Assembly: GCF_026151205.1 (NCBI RefSeq)
Contig: NC_087078.1
Span: forward strand, 10,674,175 to 10,738,174
Direction of reading: 5' to 3'
Source of the DNA: Bolinopsis microptera
Lineage: Eukaryota; Ctenophora; Tentaculata; Lobata; Bolinopsidae
DNA: 64,000 nucleotides
Shown here in pieces: positions 1 through 10,500 of this stretch. Numbering within the stretch: position 1 is the stretch's first letter; each line of letters begins with the position of its first letter. The translations under genes and the position numbers were made by a program. The notes beneath the pieces were generated by a model. That model was not told where the DNA came from, searched no databases, and saw only the letters and a program-made list of their open reading frames with translations.

Positions 1-175
1 GCATCACACATTATGACGGTATATGTAAATGCAACCATCGCAGATGGAAGTAATTTTTTACAAAAACAGAACATTTCAACTGATTTTAAGACACATCTGT
101 ACTCTGTAGTCATCAATCCGCATCAATTTAAACTATTTCAAGAGTGAACCCTACGATGAAATGCTAGTAGCTTAC

Positions 176-553
176 CAATCATTGTAGCCAACGAGCAGTG
201 TGTTATTGTGGGTTTGAAATAAATAGTAATAATATCATTAGAAACTGTTATTTTCTCCTCGGAGATGATCCCAAGGTCTTCAAGCGTGTTGGGAAATTCA
301 GGGTCTTTTATGTCTCTTAGCAAATCTGTTATGAATATTGATTTAGAATTGATAATATACCATTGTGATAATTTATGTGAGGAACTTATAACTTTCGGCT
401 ACCTTGTGGTAACTTTTAAAACCTAATATCTACAGCTGAAAATACATGTCTTGTTAGAACTGCGCTCAACACATTCAGAAGTTCCAACTTTACATTTTAA
501 ACTTTACATTAAAATAATAAAAGTAGCTTACCATATATAGAACAAGCGTTCAT
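176..553 (-). CDS. CIAO2A: CIAO2A-like (MIP18/FAM96 family) protein, 5' exons, partial
   Basis: Start of a MIP18-family protein; this family takes part in cytosolic iron-sulfur cluster delivery. Exon 1 is 532..553 (ATG at 551..553, directly preceded by an in-frame TGA) and ends at a GTAAGC donor. Exon 2 is 176..325, with a CAG acceptor and a GTAAGC donor. The phase-1 join reads DLLRDIKDPEFPNTLEDL, and exon 2 ends in the family hallmark HCSLATMIG, including its conserved Cys. The PNTLE wording fits the CIAO2A branch better than CIAO2B. The conserved C-terminal half lies beyond the left edge. The N-terminus is only about 7 residues before the conserved domain, shorter than usual, so a different upstream start is possible. 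A transposon end lies about 130 bp upstream of the ATG. Confidence 0.8.
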
Positions 554-698
554 TCATTTCCTGGATCTAAATGAGTGGTTTATATCAATAAACACTAGGT
601 AGTTGATATAAATATGAATAGTCAATCTTAAAATAGTGGGGATAATCCCTACCACACAGGAACTCAAATTTGGGATAGTGGGGGGGGGGTATGCAACG

Positions 699-833
699 AC
701 CATTAATGACCATTAATGACCATTAATGACCATTAATGACCATTAATGACCATTAATGACCATTAATGACCATTAATGACCATTAATGACAATGTCAGTT
801 TTGTCAAAATTTCATCTACTGACATTAATGGTC
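699..833. repeat. Left-terminal minisatellite and hairpin of the 681-13007 element
   Basis: Nine perfect copies of the 10-bp unit CATTAATGAC (701..790). They are followed by AATGTCAGTTTTGTC, a short spacer and CTGACATTAATGGTC, so the final segment can fold back on the last repeat unit. The copies show no divergence, which suggests recent expansion or homogenisation. Confidence 0.9.
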
Positions 834-1059
834 CTGTTTTTTCCGGCACTTCTCAGAGCGAAAAGGACGGACGCCTGCATCACTTAGACCCTACCTTAAG
901 TTAACTAACTACAAGTATATGTTATTATTTTACATTTACAATTAGAGATTCGAAAGAGAAAACTTAGAATAGAATCTTCCGTGGTTAGGCAGACCTTCCA
1001 GAATATCACTTGAGAGGATTCCAGAGTGAGCTGAGTTAGGGATTACATTTATTAAGTTC

Positions 1060-1083
1060 GAATAATAATAATAATAATAATAA
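1060..1083. repeat. TAA microsatellite, left flank of LINE
   Basis: About eight TAA units directly before the GGGCCCCCGC start of the LINE. A second TAA run lies at 6565..6576 directly after its 3' end. TAA arrays on both sides suggest insertion into a TAA repeat, a target preference known for Dong/R4-type LINEs. Confidence 0.8.
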
Positions 1084-1954
1084 GGGCCCCCGCTCAGAAC
1101 ACCAGAGCTAGTGAGTAGTGGGTCCGAGGCTGATACTCGTGGTCAGCACCCCCGGGGTCGGTAACGGCAGCAGTCCATTGGATGGCTGCCGGCTAGAGCT
1201 ACTCACTCCCTGGCATTGCCAGATGTCTTCTTCCTGAGGTTCAGTTATAGCACAAAGTTTAAACTATTAACACTGTTAGTTCCCCCGTTACTAGTCCAAG
1301 TAACGGGCTAGAACTTGACCAAACAGCTGGTGAAACACCTGTAGACCACCAGAACCTCAGGCTCTATTGTCCTTCTCAACATCATTTAATGTTATCGTGA
1401 GATTTTGTAATTGCTTAAAATTCATGTTTAGGAAGGAACAAAAAAAAAAGAAAGAAAACTACAAAAAAAGTTAAAAACAAAAAAGACAAAAAAAAGCACA
1501 AAATGGAAAAACCAAGAAAAGTATATATGTGACTGAAACAGCAGTATTTTAAGATTTATCCCCTTATTATATATTTATTCGTTATCATAGCAGCATAGAC
1601 TGTCAGTACTGAAAGATTCTCCATCCTTAGTAAATAATTACTATTTATAGTGTTACCATTTACCATATCCATTGTATTAGTAATTACATTGTAATTGAAA
1701 TTATATTATATATATCCTTGTATTTGGTGTTACTTGTCCCCCGGTTAATTCCCTTTCTTGCCTCTCGTTGGTGAAAATCTTTTATCCATCTGCTCTAGCT
1801 CTTGGTTTCTTGACTAGGTGCAATTGACACCTAGTGGTTTTCTTTCCGGGCATGTTGGCTCTATTACCAGAGCCAACCATCCCGCTCTGGTTACAGAAGG
1901 AGACTCCGGTCACTGTGGGATGATGCCGGACTCTTCACTTGTACAGAACAAAGA

Positions 1955-2889
1955 TTGGCAGACCAAGCAAGGTCAATCAGAAATAATAATCTCCTCTCAG
2001 ACATAGAACTACTGGAGATTCGAGGTACTCTTCCACCTAGCGTAGTGGAAGAGGCTCCAACAACGACAACTCAAGCTCTACCCACAGTCTCCCAAGCAAT
2101 CAGGACGTTGAGGGATGCAACTATCCCAACTGTTGCCGCCGAAAAACTCACCCCCACCGCAACGGTACCTGATTTTGACAAGGAGGCAATCATTGAGCGG
2201 CTAAAAACCCTCTTAGAAGACCCTTCAGTGATAGAAACCAAGCCCCTGAGACATGTGAACAGAAAGAAGCTTATGGAGGAAACATCTCTCATCAACTCAT
2301 GTATAGCAGAGATTCCTACTTCTTCAATCACTGAAACCAACACTCTATTGCTTGCAGGAGCACATTTAGTCAGCGAAAGACTTGGTGAAAAACCTGCAAA
2401 TAAGAATACAGAGAAGCGGAAAACTCCGCTATGGAAAAAAAGATCGAAGATAAGATTACCCAGGTGAGGAAAGACATCTCTTATCTTGAGGAGAAGAAGA
2501 AAGGTATTACCCTTAAACAAAAAATACTAGAAGGGCTCAACAGACGTCACCCCCTGTTGAAGAAAAAGGGTATATCATGCATCATTGAGGAGCTCAAGCA
2601 ACGTCTTCGTGCAAAAGCAGCTAAGATAAAGAGATTTAATAAAAGATGCGAACGATACCACCAGAACAAGTTGTTTGGAAACAACCAGAGGCAGTTCTAC
2701 AGAAACCTTCAAACAAACCCTGAAGAACAGGATATCTCCCACCCTGAGGCTGACAAGGATTCTTGTTTGAAGTTCTGGAAGAACATATGGGAGCAGCCGG
2801 TTGAACATAACAGTGATGCTGAATGGTTACCGGATGTCAGAACAGCACTAGCCTCAGCAGATGAACAGCGACAGTTTGTTATAAACTAA
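1955..2889 (+). pseudogene. LINE N-terminal coding region (frameshifted)
   Basis: Two overlapping open frames, 1955..2467 and 2431..2889, switch frame near 2440..2465. The first is acidic and Thr/Pro-rich. The second is rich in Lys, Arg and Glu and likely helical, including a stretch of YLEEKKKGITLKQK type and a later RQFYRNLQ segment. This layout precedes the RT domain in related cnidarian and invertebrate LINEs of this type. A stop near 2887 separates it from the RT frame. It probably formed one open frame with the RT in the active ancestor. Confidence 0.6.
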
Positions 2890-2908
2890 CACCCTGGTTG
2901 CAGATAGA

Positions 2909-4277
2909 GTGAAGAAAATGACCAATTGGTCCTCTCCTGGTACAGACGGACTGCATGCTTATTGGATAAAGCACTTTAAAGAACTCCACAATAGGATTGC
3001 AGATCAACTTATGAATTGCCTAACCAATGCTGATATCCCAGACTGGATGACATTGGGACGCACGTACCTGCTCATAAAAGACCACTCCAAAGGACCCATC
3101 CCAGGCAATTTCAGACCTATTACATGCTTATCAGCTATGTGGTTCAAACTGTTCACTGGTCTAATCTCAGATTCCATATACAACCATTTAGACCAGCAAA
3201 AACTCCTCCCCCCTGAGCAGAAAGGGTGCAAGAAGAAGAGCAGAGGATGTAAAGAACAGTTAATGATAGACAAACTCATTCTGAAGAACTGTAAACGAAG
3301 GAAGCGGAACCTGAACATGACGTTTATAGACTACAAGAAGGCGTATGATAGCGTCCCACACTCTTGGATTCTATCTTGTTTGACCATGTGTGGTATCTCT
3401 TCATCCATCATAGATCTGTTTGAAGCCTCCTTCAAACAATCGTATGTTAACCTGATGCTTGGTAAAGTTTCCCTTGGGAGAATTAAAATTCCAAGGAGAC
3501 TCAGTATCACCTATTCACTTTATCATGAGTCTTATACCCCTGTCCATTCTTTTGAATAAGCATGACATAGGATACTCTCTGGAGAAGGGAGGTCGACCGA
3601 AAGTGTCACATAGGCTATACATGGACGACCTCAAGTTGTATGCCGAGAGTGAAGACGAAATGCAAACACTGGTTAATACCACAGCAGAGTTCAGCAGTGA
3701 CATAAAAATGGAATCCGGGCTAGAGAAATGTGCCGTGGTGAAGGTGAAGAAGGGAGCAAGAGCCGTTTTCGAAGGCATCTCCCTACCCACAGGTGAACAG
3801 ATCCATGAGTTGGAGGACGAGGGCTATAAGTATCTGGGAATACTAGAAGCCAATGATATACTGCACAAAGAGATGAAAGCACTGGTTACAAAAGAGTATA
3901 TCAGAAGAGTTAAAAAGGTTTTAAAATCCCAGCTTCATGGCAGGAATAGTATACAAGCAATTAACACCTGGGCTGTACCTGTGATAAGATATGGAGCTGG
4001 AATTCTCTCATGGAATGCTGGAGAGACCAAAGCATTAGATGTCAAGACCCGGAAACTGATGAGGATAAATGGAGCTCACCAACCCCAAGGAGATGTTGAT
4101 CGGTTATACGTAAGCCGTCAACTGGGTGGCCGTGGGCTACATAGTATAGAGGAAGTCGTAAAGAGAGAGGAGAATGCACTCACCACTTATGTGGTGAGAA
4201 GTAGAGACCCAGAACTGATTGCTCTGAAGGACTACTTTGTCAAAGACAAGATACTCTTGGGTGAAGCGATCAGTTAA
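2909..4277 (+). pseudogene. LINE reverse transcriptase (frameshifted)
   Basis: The reverse transcriptase domain is in two frames, 2909..3559 and 3459..4277, with the frame switch near 3488. Visible motifs: SPGTDGLHAYWIKHF at the start, NFRPITCLSAMWFKL, the catalytic FIDYKKAYDSVPHSW block with Asp, FQGDSVSP after the frameshift, and the YMDD active-site box near 3617. The thumb region follows and then stops at 4277, where a different repeat has inserted. A full-length domain can be traced only across the break, so this copy is not functional. Confidence 0.85.
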
Positions 4278-4925
4278 ACAAAAATTCAGTTAAACAAAAA
4301 TTCAATTTTATGCCATTTATTACAGAGTAAACAAGTTTACAATAAATCAATTTGATATTTAAAGGAATCCTAATTCAATGTGTAGTATGGTTGTCACTCT
4401 TTAAATAGATTAGATATAGGTTGACGGGGCAAAGGAGTGTTCGTGCTGTTCGCTATTGCTCACACCAAACGGCAACCTAGTAAAATTTTTGTATGGACAC
4501 CGGTCTCCATCACGATACAAAATTAGGATTGTAGAATTTATTGGATAACTTTTAGTGCAGTGGAGGAAGCGGTGTGGTGCATTAATAGAGTGACAGCCTA
4601 CTGATTTAGAGTTGTTTTTACGTGAGCATAATGGGTATATTTTTGGACCTAAAGGCTTTACTATGGCAACTTTAAAATTGGTTCTTTTAATCATTTATTA
4701 AATATCACTTAAAAAATATATAAATCTGGAATCTGTTCACACTGTGAACCAGTCCTATAAAATAAAATAAAAACCTCTTAAATCAAATATTTAAAACGTC
4801 TCAATAATGAAAATAGTCATACAATTAAGAAATTTACCAAATTCTTAATATCTACCTTAAGAGAAAAATACCTACCTAAGTCAATGTCTACCTGTAATAC
4901 ACTAAATATTAGGTTAAATACATAG
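4275..4925. mobile_element. Insertion splitting the LINE; repeat family shared with 8023-9226
   Basis: The LINE reading frame stops at about 4275 and resumes by about 4945. The intervening sequence begins with two copies of TTAAACAAAAATTCA-like sequence, then a TTTATGCC...TTACAGAGTAAACA segment and a conserved patch around GACGGGGCAAAGGAGTG (4423..4470). The same order of motifs starts the insertion at 8023. The right boundary is soft. A 94-codon minus-strand frame (4410..4694) is present, and a short stretch of it matches a frame in the second copy, but I do not recognise a protein. Confidence 0.55.
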
Positions 4926-4944
4926 GTGGTGGAGTCAGCACACA

Positions 4945-5783
4945 TTTACCAAAATCAAAAAGATAGAGCAAGATATCGACCGAACACAACGCGAGGAAAT
5001 CCGCAAGGAGAAGTGGACTGCTAAAGTGATGCACGGACAGTTCCCAAGGCAGATGGTGGGTATAGCGGACCCGGTAACCTCTTGGAACTGGCTCACTCAA
5101 CAAGACTTGAAGAAGGAGACAGAAGGATTGTTGATAGCAGCCCAAGACCAAGCACTTAGGACGAATTATGTGAAGCACAGGATTGACAAAACACCTGGCT
5201 CTTCTCCCCTCTGCAGACTCTGCAGAAATCATTAAGAGACAATATCTACCACATACTGAATGGGTGCCCAAAACTTTCACAGACAGAATATAAGTGTCGG
5301 CATGACAAAGTAGCTGCCGCATTGCACTGGAGTCTGTGCAAGGAATACGGCTTCCCACGCAGTAAAAGGTGGTACGAACACCGGGCAGAGAAGGTGCTGG
5401 AGAACGAAAAAGTCAAGATATTGTGGGACTTCCATGTCCAGTCGGACCACGTTATCGAACACTGCAGACCGGATCTCCTCCTGGTAGACAAGGTAACCAA
5501 CGCAGCAACCATCATTGACGTTGCAGTCCCAGGAGATACCCGGATCCTGGATAGAGAACAAGAAAAGATACTGAAATATCAAGACCTAAAAAGAGAAATT
5601 AAGAAGAACTGGAATTTACGAAAGGTCACAATCGTCCCTGTGGTGATAGGCGCATTAGGAACTATCACCATTAACTTTCGTAAACACCTCGACGCAGTCC
5701 ACTGCAATCTGAGCATCTCTAATCTCCAGAAGACAGCTCTGCTTGGATCAGCCAGAATTCTCAGGATGGTCTTAGACATATGA
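4945..5783 (+). pseudogene. LINE C-terminus: zinc knuckle and restriction-like endonuclease
   Basis: One frame runs to a stop at 5233..5235 and contains HGQFPRQM, SWNWLTQQDLKKETEGL and the first half of a zinc knuckle, CRLC. A one-base slip near 5230 moves the rest into the frame ending at 5783: YHILNGC completes the CCHC motif. The nuclease core follows, HCRPDLLLVD ... IIDVAVPGD, with the PD...D residues expected for PD-(D/E)XK-type LINE endonucleases, then a Lys-rich helix. The order RT, CCHC, nuclease is that of single-ORF site-specific LINEs. Confidence 0.8.
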
Positions 5784-5829
5784 TATTTTTGAGAGTATAA
5801 TACACTGTAGATCTACTCTATATTTAGTT

Positions 5830-6440
5830 TATTCTTCACTGGTTACTGTAATAAACACTTTTTACCTGGTCCTCTTATATCTCTTCCCTTGCTATGCAAG
5901 CCCTGTCTCTTGTTTATACAATTTTTAACCCGTATATTGGGTAGACTGTGTATTTGTTATGTATTTTATATTATACAGTTTTGTGTACAAGTAATTATTG
6001 TTATTTACTGGACTAAGGGGTATACATGTGTTGGAGTTTTTCTCTTATTTTTCTTCTCTTGCTCTGCATGCCCTGATTCTTGTATAAACATGATGTTTGT
6101 TTAAATATTGTATATTATTGTATTGATTGTGGTATTTTGTGGGTCAGATTCAGCAATACCCAATGGGTACTTGCTGAATCACTGTTTTATACACTCTGTA
6201 GCCAGTCCCTGTGTTCTGTCCCTTGCCCTGCAAGCCCTGTTTCTTGATTATACAGCATTTGTTTATCGTGTATTACATTGTAGTATGTAATAAACATTTG
6301 TAGTAGTGTAGGATTGTTTGAATTTCTTTTTGCTAGGTTCTATAATATTTGTTTGTATAATTTGTGATTGTTTCTCCCGGTTTTCTTCCCTTGCGTAGCA
6401 AGCCCTGTCTCTTGTAAAAACAACCTCGAAAGATTTGTAG
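5830..6440 (+). repeat. Four tandem ~167-bp repeats in the LINE 3' UTR
   Basis: The block CCCTTGCnnTGCAAGCCCTG(T)CTCTTG recurs at about 5884, 6054, 6218 and 6386, a period of 164 to 170 bp. The rest of each unit is T-rich and diverged, with GTAATAAACA-type text near some unit edges. Three small open frames here are byproducts of the repeat and are not annotated as genes. Confidence 0.75.
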
Positions 6441-6564
6441 ATACACATAGTCTCTACACCTTTACCCTCTGGTCCCTAGGGTCAGCTGATCCCGGGCCAG
6501 AGGAAAACTACCGACTGCCAAGGTTTGACGCCTAGGCAGTCGAGACCTCTTATTGAGACCCTTT
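6441..6564 (+). other. LINE 3' end with two hairpins
   Basis: Two strong stem-loops lie just before the terminal TAA array: CCTCTGG ... CCAGAGG (about 6468..6503) and GACTGCC ... GGCAGTC (about 6513..6543). Structured 3' ends are known to be recognised by the reverse transcriptase of R2-like LINEs at target-primed reverse transcription; that role here is inferred. Confidence 0.5.
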
Positions 6565-6736
6565 ATAATAATAATAGGATTATGGCCACATAGCCATCTC
6601 GACAAAACTTGAAACCCAACTGCACTCTACGCTATTGCAGTTCGCACAATATTTTCAAAAAGAAAAATGTTCCTATCCGGAACATGTAATGATTAATTAT
6701 TTTAAGGACGTTAACATGTAGTTCTGAATTTATTAA

Positions 6737-7027
6737 TCAAGATACATTGATTCCTCGGTATTTAGCAATCAATAGGTTATTAGACATGAAATATGCATAT
6801 GAATCATGCTCACATGTATTTATTTTTGACATCAAGGTTTCGCTGAGATCCCAGAAGTGACCCTTTGACGATGCTCCACTCGCTATCAGTTCATTTTTAT
6901 AACATTGAAGTCGAGCTTTGAATGCGTCTACTGAACTGGCTTCTTTAACCGAACTTGGTACTTTGTTCCAGTAATTGGCAACCCGGTTACTGAGGACCTG
7001 ATTTCCTCCGAATGTAATGAAGAACAA
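6737..7027 (-). pseudogene. CR1/jockey-like LINE ORF2 C-terminal remnant
   Basis: A 96-codon frame contains LSNRVANYWNKVPSSVKEA and VDAFKARLQCYKNE, the typical end of APE-type LINE reverse transcriptases (pattern NRVVNxWNSLPxxVVxAxSxxxFKxxLD). The upstream part of the protein is missing or out of frame, and stops lie just upstream. This is an old fragment on the opposite strand to the neighbouring LINE. Confidence 0.65.
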
Positions 7028-7517
7028 ATTTTGCGGCCACGGGATTTAAACCAGATAACAGTTGGTGACTTATAGTTATCAATAATAATAATTCAAAGGG
7101 CAATTTAGGAGTATCAGATCGTATCAATAGTAAAATAACAATCAATAATAAAATAATAATAACACGGGTATTAAAATTAAATACTTCGTTCCCGTTCTTA
7201 TATCATATCAAGATTTATGTTTTAGCCAAATCATTATGCTAGTCGATTATATAGTAATTACACAGTAGATGAACTTATTCAACTTTAGCACTTCATGAAA
7301 TACATCGTCATCAGTCTGAATCGGACAACAAAAAAGCTGATCTTTTCCTAGGATTAGATAGAACAATTCGTTTACAGTTCAATACTCTGCCTTCGGCAGT
7401 TTTGACCCAAAATCGAGCACTGTCATCATGATAGGGACAAATTGATGCGGCAGGAATTCGTCTAGATCTGCAGTTGCCCTTTTTTGAAGCAGAGACACTC
7501 ATTGATAAGATGGTATA
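7028..7517. other. No gene seen
   Basis: AT-rich sequence with scattered AATAAT runs (about 7081..7160). A 63-codon minus frame at 7311..7502 is not recognisable. It lies next to the foldback arm and may be old transposon sequence. Confidence 0.5.
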
Positions 7518-10500
7518 GTTAGGGAGGGTATGTAATGGCGTTGGATTAGTTTGTTAGAAGCAATTTGACTTCAAGAATCACTAGTTGGAAGCCTAAACTA
7601 AAGGATTTTTATAGGTGGCAATTTTTATTTTGGCGGGAACACCCCTATACGGGCCACGCCCTTTTTCAGGGTTTCGCGGTCACTCGAATTTTTGTATTTC
7701 AGCCCAGGAAGGTCTTAAAGACTATTCCGATACATCAAAATGTGCCTAATAGCCACATTTATATACAACTTATGAAGCAACATATACCTTAAAATGCTTC
7801 GTTTCGGAAATATGGCCGAAAAACAGTTTTTGGCTTGACGCAGTTCATAATTTCCGTGATTTTTGGCATTTCCGCCTAGGAAGGTCGTAGAGACTATTCT
7901 GATACATTAAAATGTACATAATGGCCACATTTATATACAACTTATAAAGCAACATATACCCTAAAAGACTTATTTTCGGAAATGTGGCTGAAAAACGGAT
8001 TTTTGCCAAGCGAACAATCACAATCAAAGAAACAAGAAATTCAATGAAACAAGAAATTTAATTTTAGCACATTTTACAGAATAAAAAGATGTAAAACAAT
8101 TCATAAAATATAATGCCCATTTGGTGTATGACTTTTTGTCCTTGACTGCTAGTTTGGTTTTGGAAGGACAGGTAACTAACGGGGCAAGGAATGCGCGTGC
8201 CTGAAAGCTTTTGCACACACCGGAACGCTAGTTCAGTTAGGTTTTTAGAGACAGAGCTCATTTTAGGACTAGAAGAAATTTGTTAGTAGACATTAGGGGT
8301 TCTGTTTATAGTTGTTACTATAGGTTGCAGTCTTGTTGTGACAAAAAGTCTACACTAAAACATGCTTTAGTTTAAATTGTGTGGTTCAAGGATATAAAAT
8401 GTGGCTTCAAGGTGGATATTAAAGAGCTTGCGAAAGATTATGGCCTTTGTATCAATGGTTATAATAAGCTATAAATATCTTAAACTATACAGTGCTAATT
8501 AAAAATTTCTTTATACTTCATTCTCAGATTAGATTTAAAAATTCAAAAAATATACATTTATTTTATTAATACCTTCTCACACATTCTTTACTCACAGGAC
8601 AAGACTTGGAATACAGTAGCCTAGAGGAATATAATTGAGATGTGTGTGAACAGCCAGTTATAATGTTTGGAAAATAATATTTGTGCAGTCAAAATCTTTT
8701 ACGGTCCAATCAAGCAGGGCGTGGTTATGCTGATTGGCTAATAGCGCACTTTTAAGTTTTCCTCGCAAGCACATTACACTAGTAGTAAAGTCAGTCATTC
8801 TGAACTTTGGGGTTAAAATGTTAAAAATTTTGGTTGACCTAGTGTTGTGGTTGTCAGGTGGGTCTACCTGACAGATAAGAAGGCAGGGTTTCCTCGACGA
8901 ACATGTGTAACCCTCATACTATATATAAAGCGAGATGATATATATATATTTATCAGTGCCATTTTACTGACACCACGGCATCAACTTTAACGCGAATTTC
9001 TGCAAAAACCGTAAAAGATATACAACTGAAACTTTTTTGACTGGGTCAAATGCCTTAATGGCCACCAAATCAGCATGAAAAAATAAAAAATAGGCCAAGA
9101 AATAGGAGTTTTAGAGCCCAAAATTTGGTACCCCAAGTGGTGTCAAAAATGCGAATTAAATAGGTAATAATTGTTTTAGTCTCTTGAGTCTTGACACCAT
9201 TTTAGGGTTAGACGGGTTCCTGCTAGTATTCACTAATGGGCTATTGGACTGTTAACTAGAAAGGTCTTAAAGACTCATGAGCAACACAGCATTTTTCACA
9301 AGATGTAAGATAACTCACTTTGTGTCCAGAAACACCTAAAAAAATTGGAGAACGATCTACTTTATTGGGCATCTCTCTTAATGGGCCAGGCCAGCAGCAT
9401 ATTTGTGTCTTACGAAAGGGCAATTTTTCAAAATTACGGTTTCTTTAGTAAAGTTCAATGGGTCAGTTGCTAACAGCAAATTGTTCGCAATTGCCGACTC
9501 ATGCACATCATATACTCAAAAACGCTCACTTTAGGAGTCGTTAATAAATAACTACTACATTATTTGTGAAAAGTGAAAACTCCAACAATTTTTCCTTGGC
9601 ACCAATTTAAATAAAATGTGTGACGTGCCAGACCAAAATTCAACTGAACAAATTTGTATTTATTCATGCCATGAAACCATGATATATGTGTCAAGAATAC
9701 CGGACCTAAAATAAATCGGCACTAGATCCGGGCCAGATTGTTGCTTGACTGCTGACCAGTACCCCACTTTATAATTATGATTGATTTCGCTGCCTCGACC
9801 AATATTGGTCTGTTATTTCTGGATTGAGATCTGTTGGCCGCAGTTTTATTTAGCTAATTTCCTATAATACCGCAGTGGTTTGGTTCCCACTTCAGAATGA
9901 CCCCACATTCTTTTTTTTAGTCGCATAGATATTCCCGTCGTATGATAATGTGTGTCATTCCCTCGTTTTTTAATCAAGTGGTGACTGGCTATTTCTTCTG
10001 TTATTTCAGCTGTGAGCTGCCTCGAGATCTTATCTGGGGCATGGGCACAAATACTAGAACATTGGAACTGTAATTCTAGAACCTCAGATTAAGGTTACTT
10101 GGCAGAATAGCATTAGCAGGGTTCGAAATTTGACTGAGGACATTCAGGTAACATACCAGGTTCATATTACCAGTTGAGGTGAATCTTAATTTCGGCATGC
10201 AATGCCTTTAAATAAGTTATAAGCTTATAGTAGGATCACGGGGTTTATATAATAGAAGGTCTCAAGATGCTGATTTAGCTATTTAGGTTTCACATGTGAA
10301 ATTTTTCCAGCTTTGGGTAAAGTGGATTTTAGAGCGGGGAGGGGTCTAAATGACCAAAATCTGAACGATCTCTTACTGACGGGACACTACGGGACAAGGG
10401 AAGGATCTCGGGCCTAATAGCTGTTTTTTAATGAGAGGCTGGAGTTTGGACCTAGATGGTCAACGTGAGGATAGCATGAGGATTTAGGATGCTCTGCCTG

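Larger units (their letters stand above)
1084..6564 (+). mobile_element. Degenerate endonuclease-type (R2/R4 superclade) LINE, TAA-inserted
   Basis: A non-LTR retrotransposon in plus orientation: a 5' leader of about 0.75 kb with an A-rich patch (1437..1515), a charged N-terminal region (about 1955..2889), reverse transcriptase (2909..4277), a zinc knuckle plus restriction-like endonuclease (about 4945..5783), and a 780-bp 3' UTR ending at a TAA array. Several frameshifts and a 0.65-kb insertion at about 4275 break the coding region, so this copy is dead. A single C-terminal PD-D-type nuclease, rather than an N-terminal APE nuclease, places it in the R2/R4-like lineages. The TAA target resembles Dong/R4, but the clade is inferred rather than tested. 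Confidence 0.75.

Noticed and set aside
4410..4694. 94-codon minus frame as a gene
   Set aside because: It lies within an insertion repeat and only a short stretch resembles the related frame at 8064; no domain or start context.
5889..6290. Hydrophobic small proteins
   Set aside because: They arise from T-rich tandem repeats in the LINE 3' UTR.
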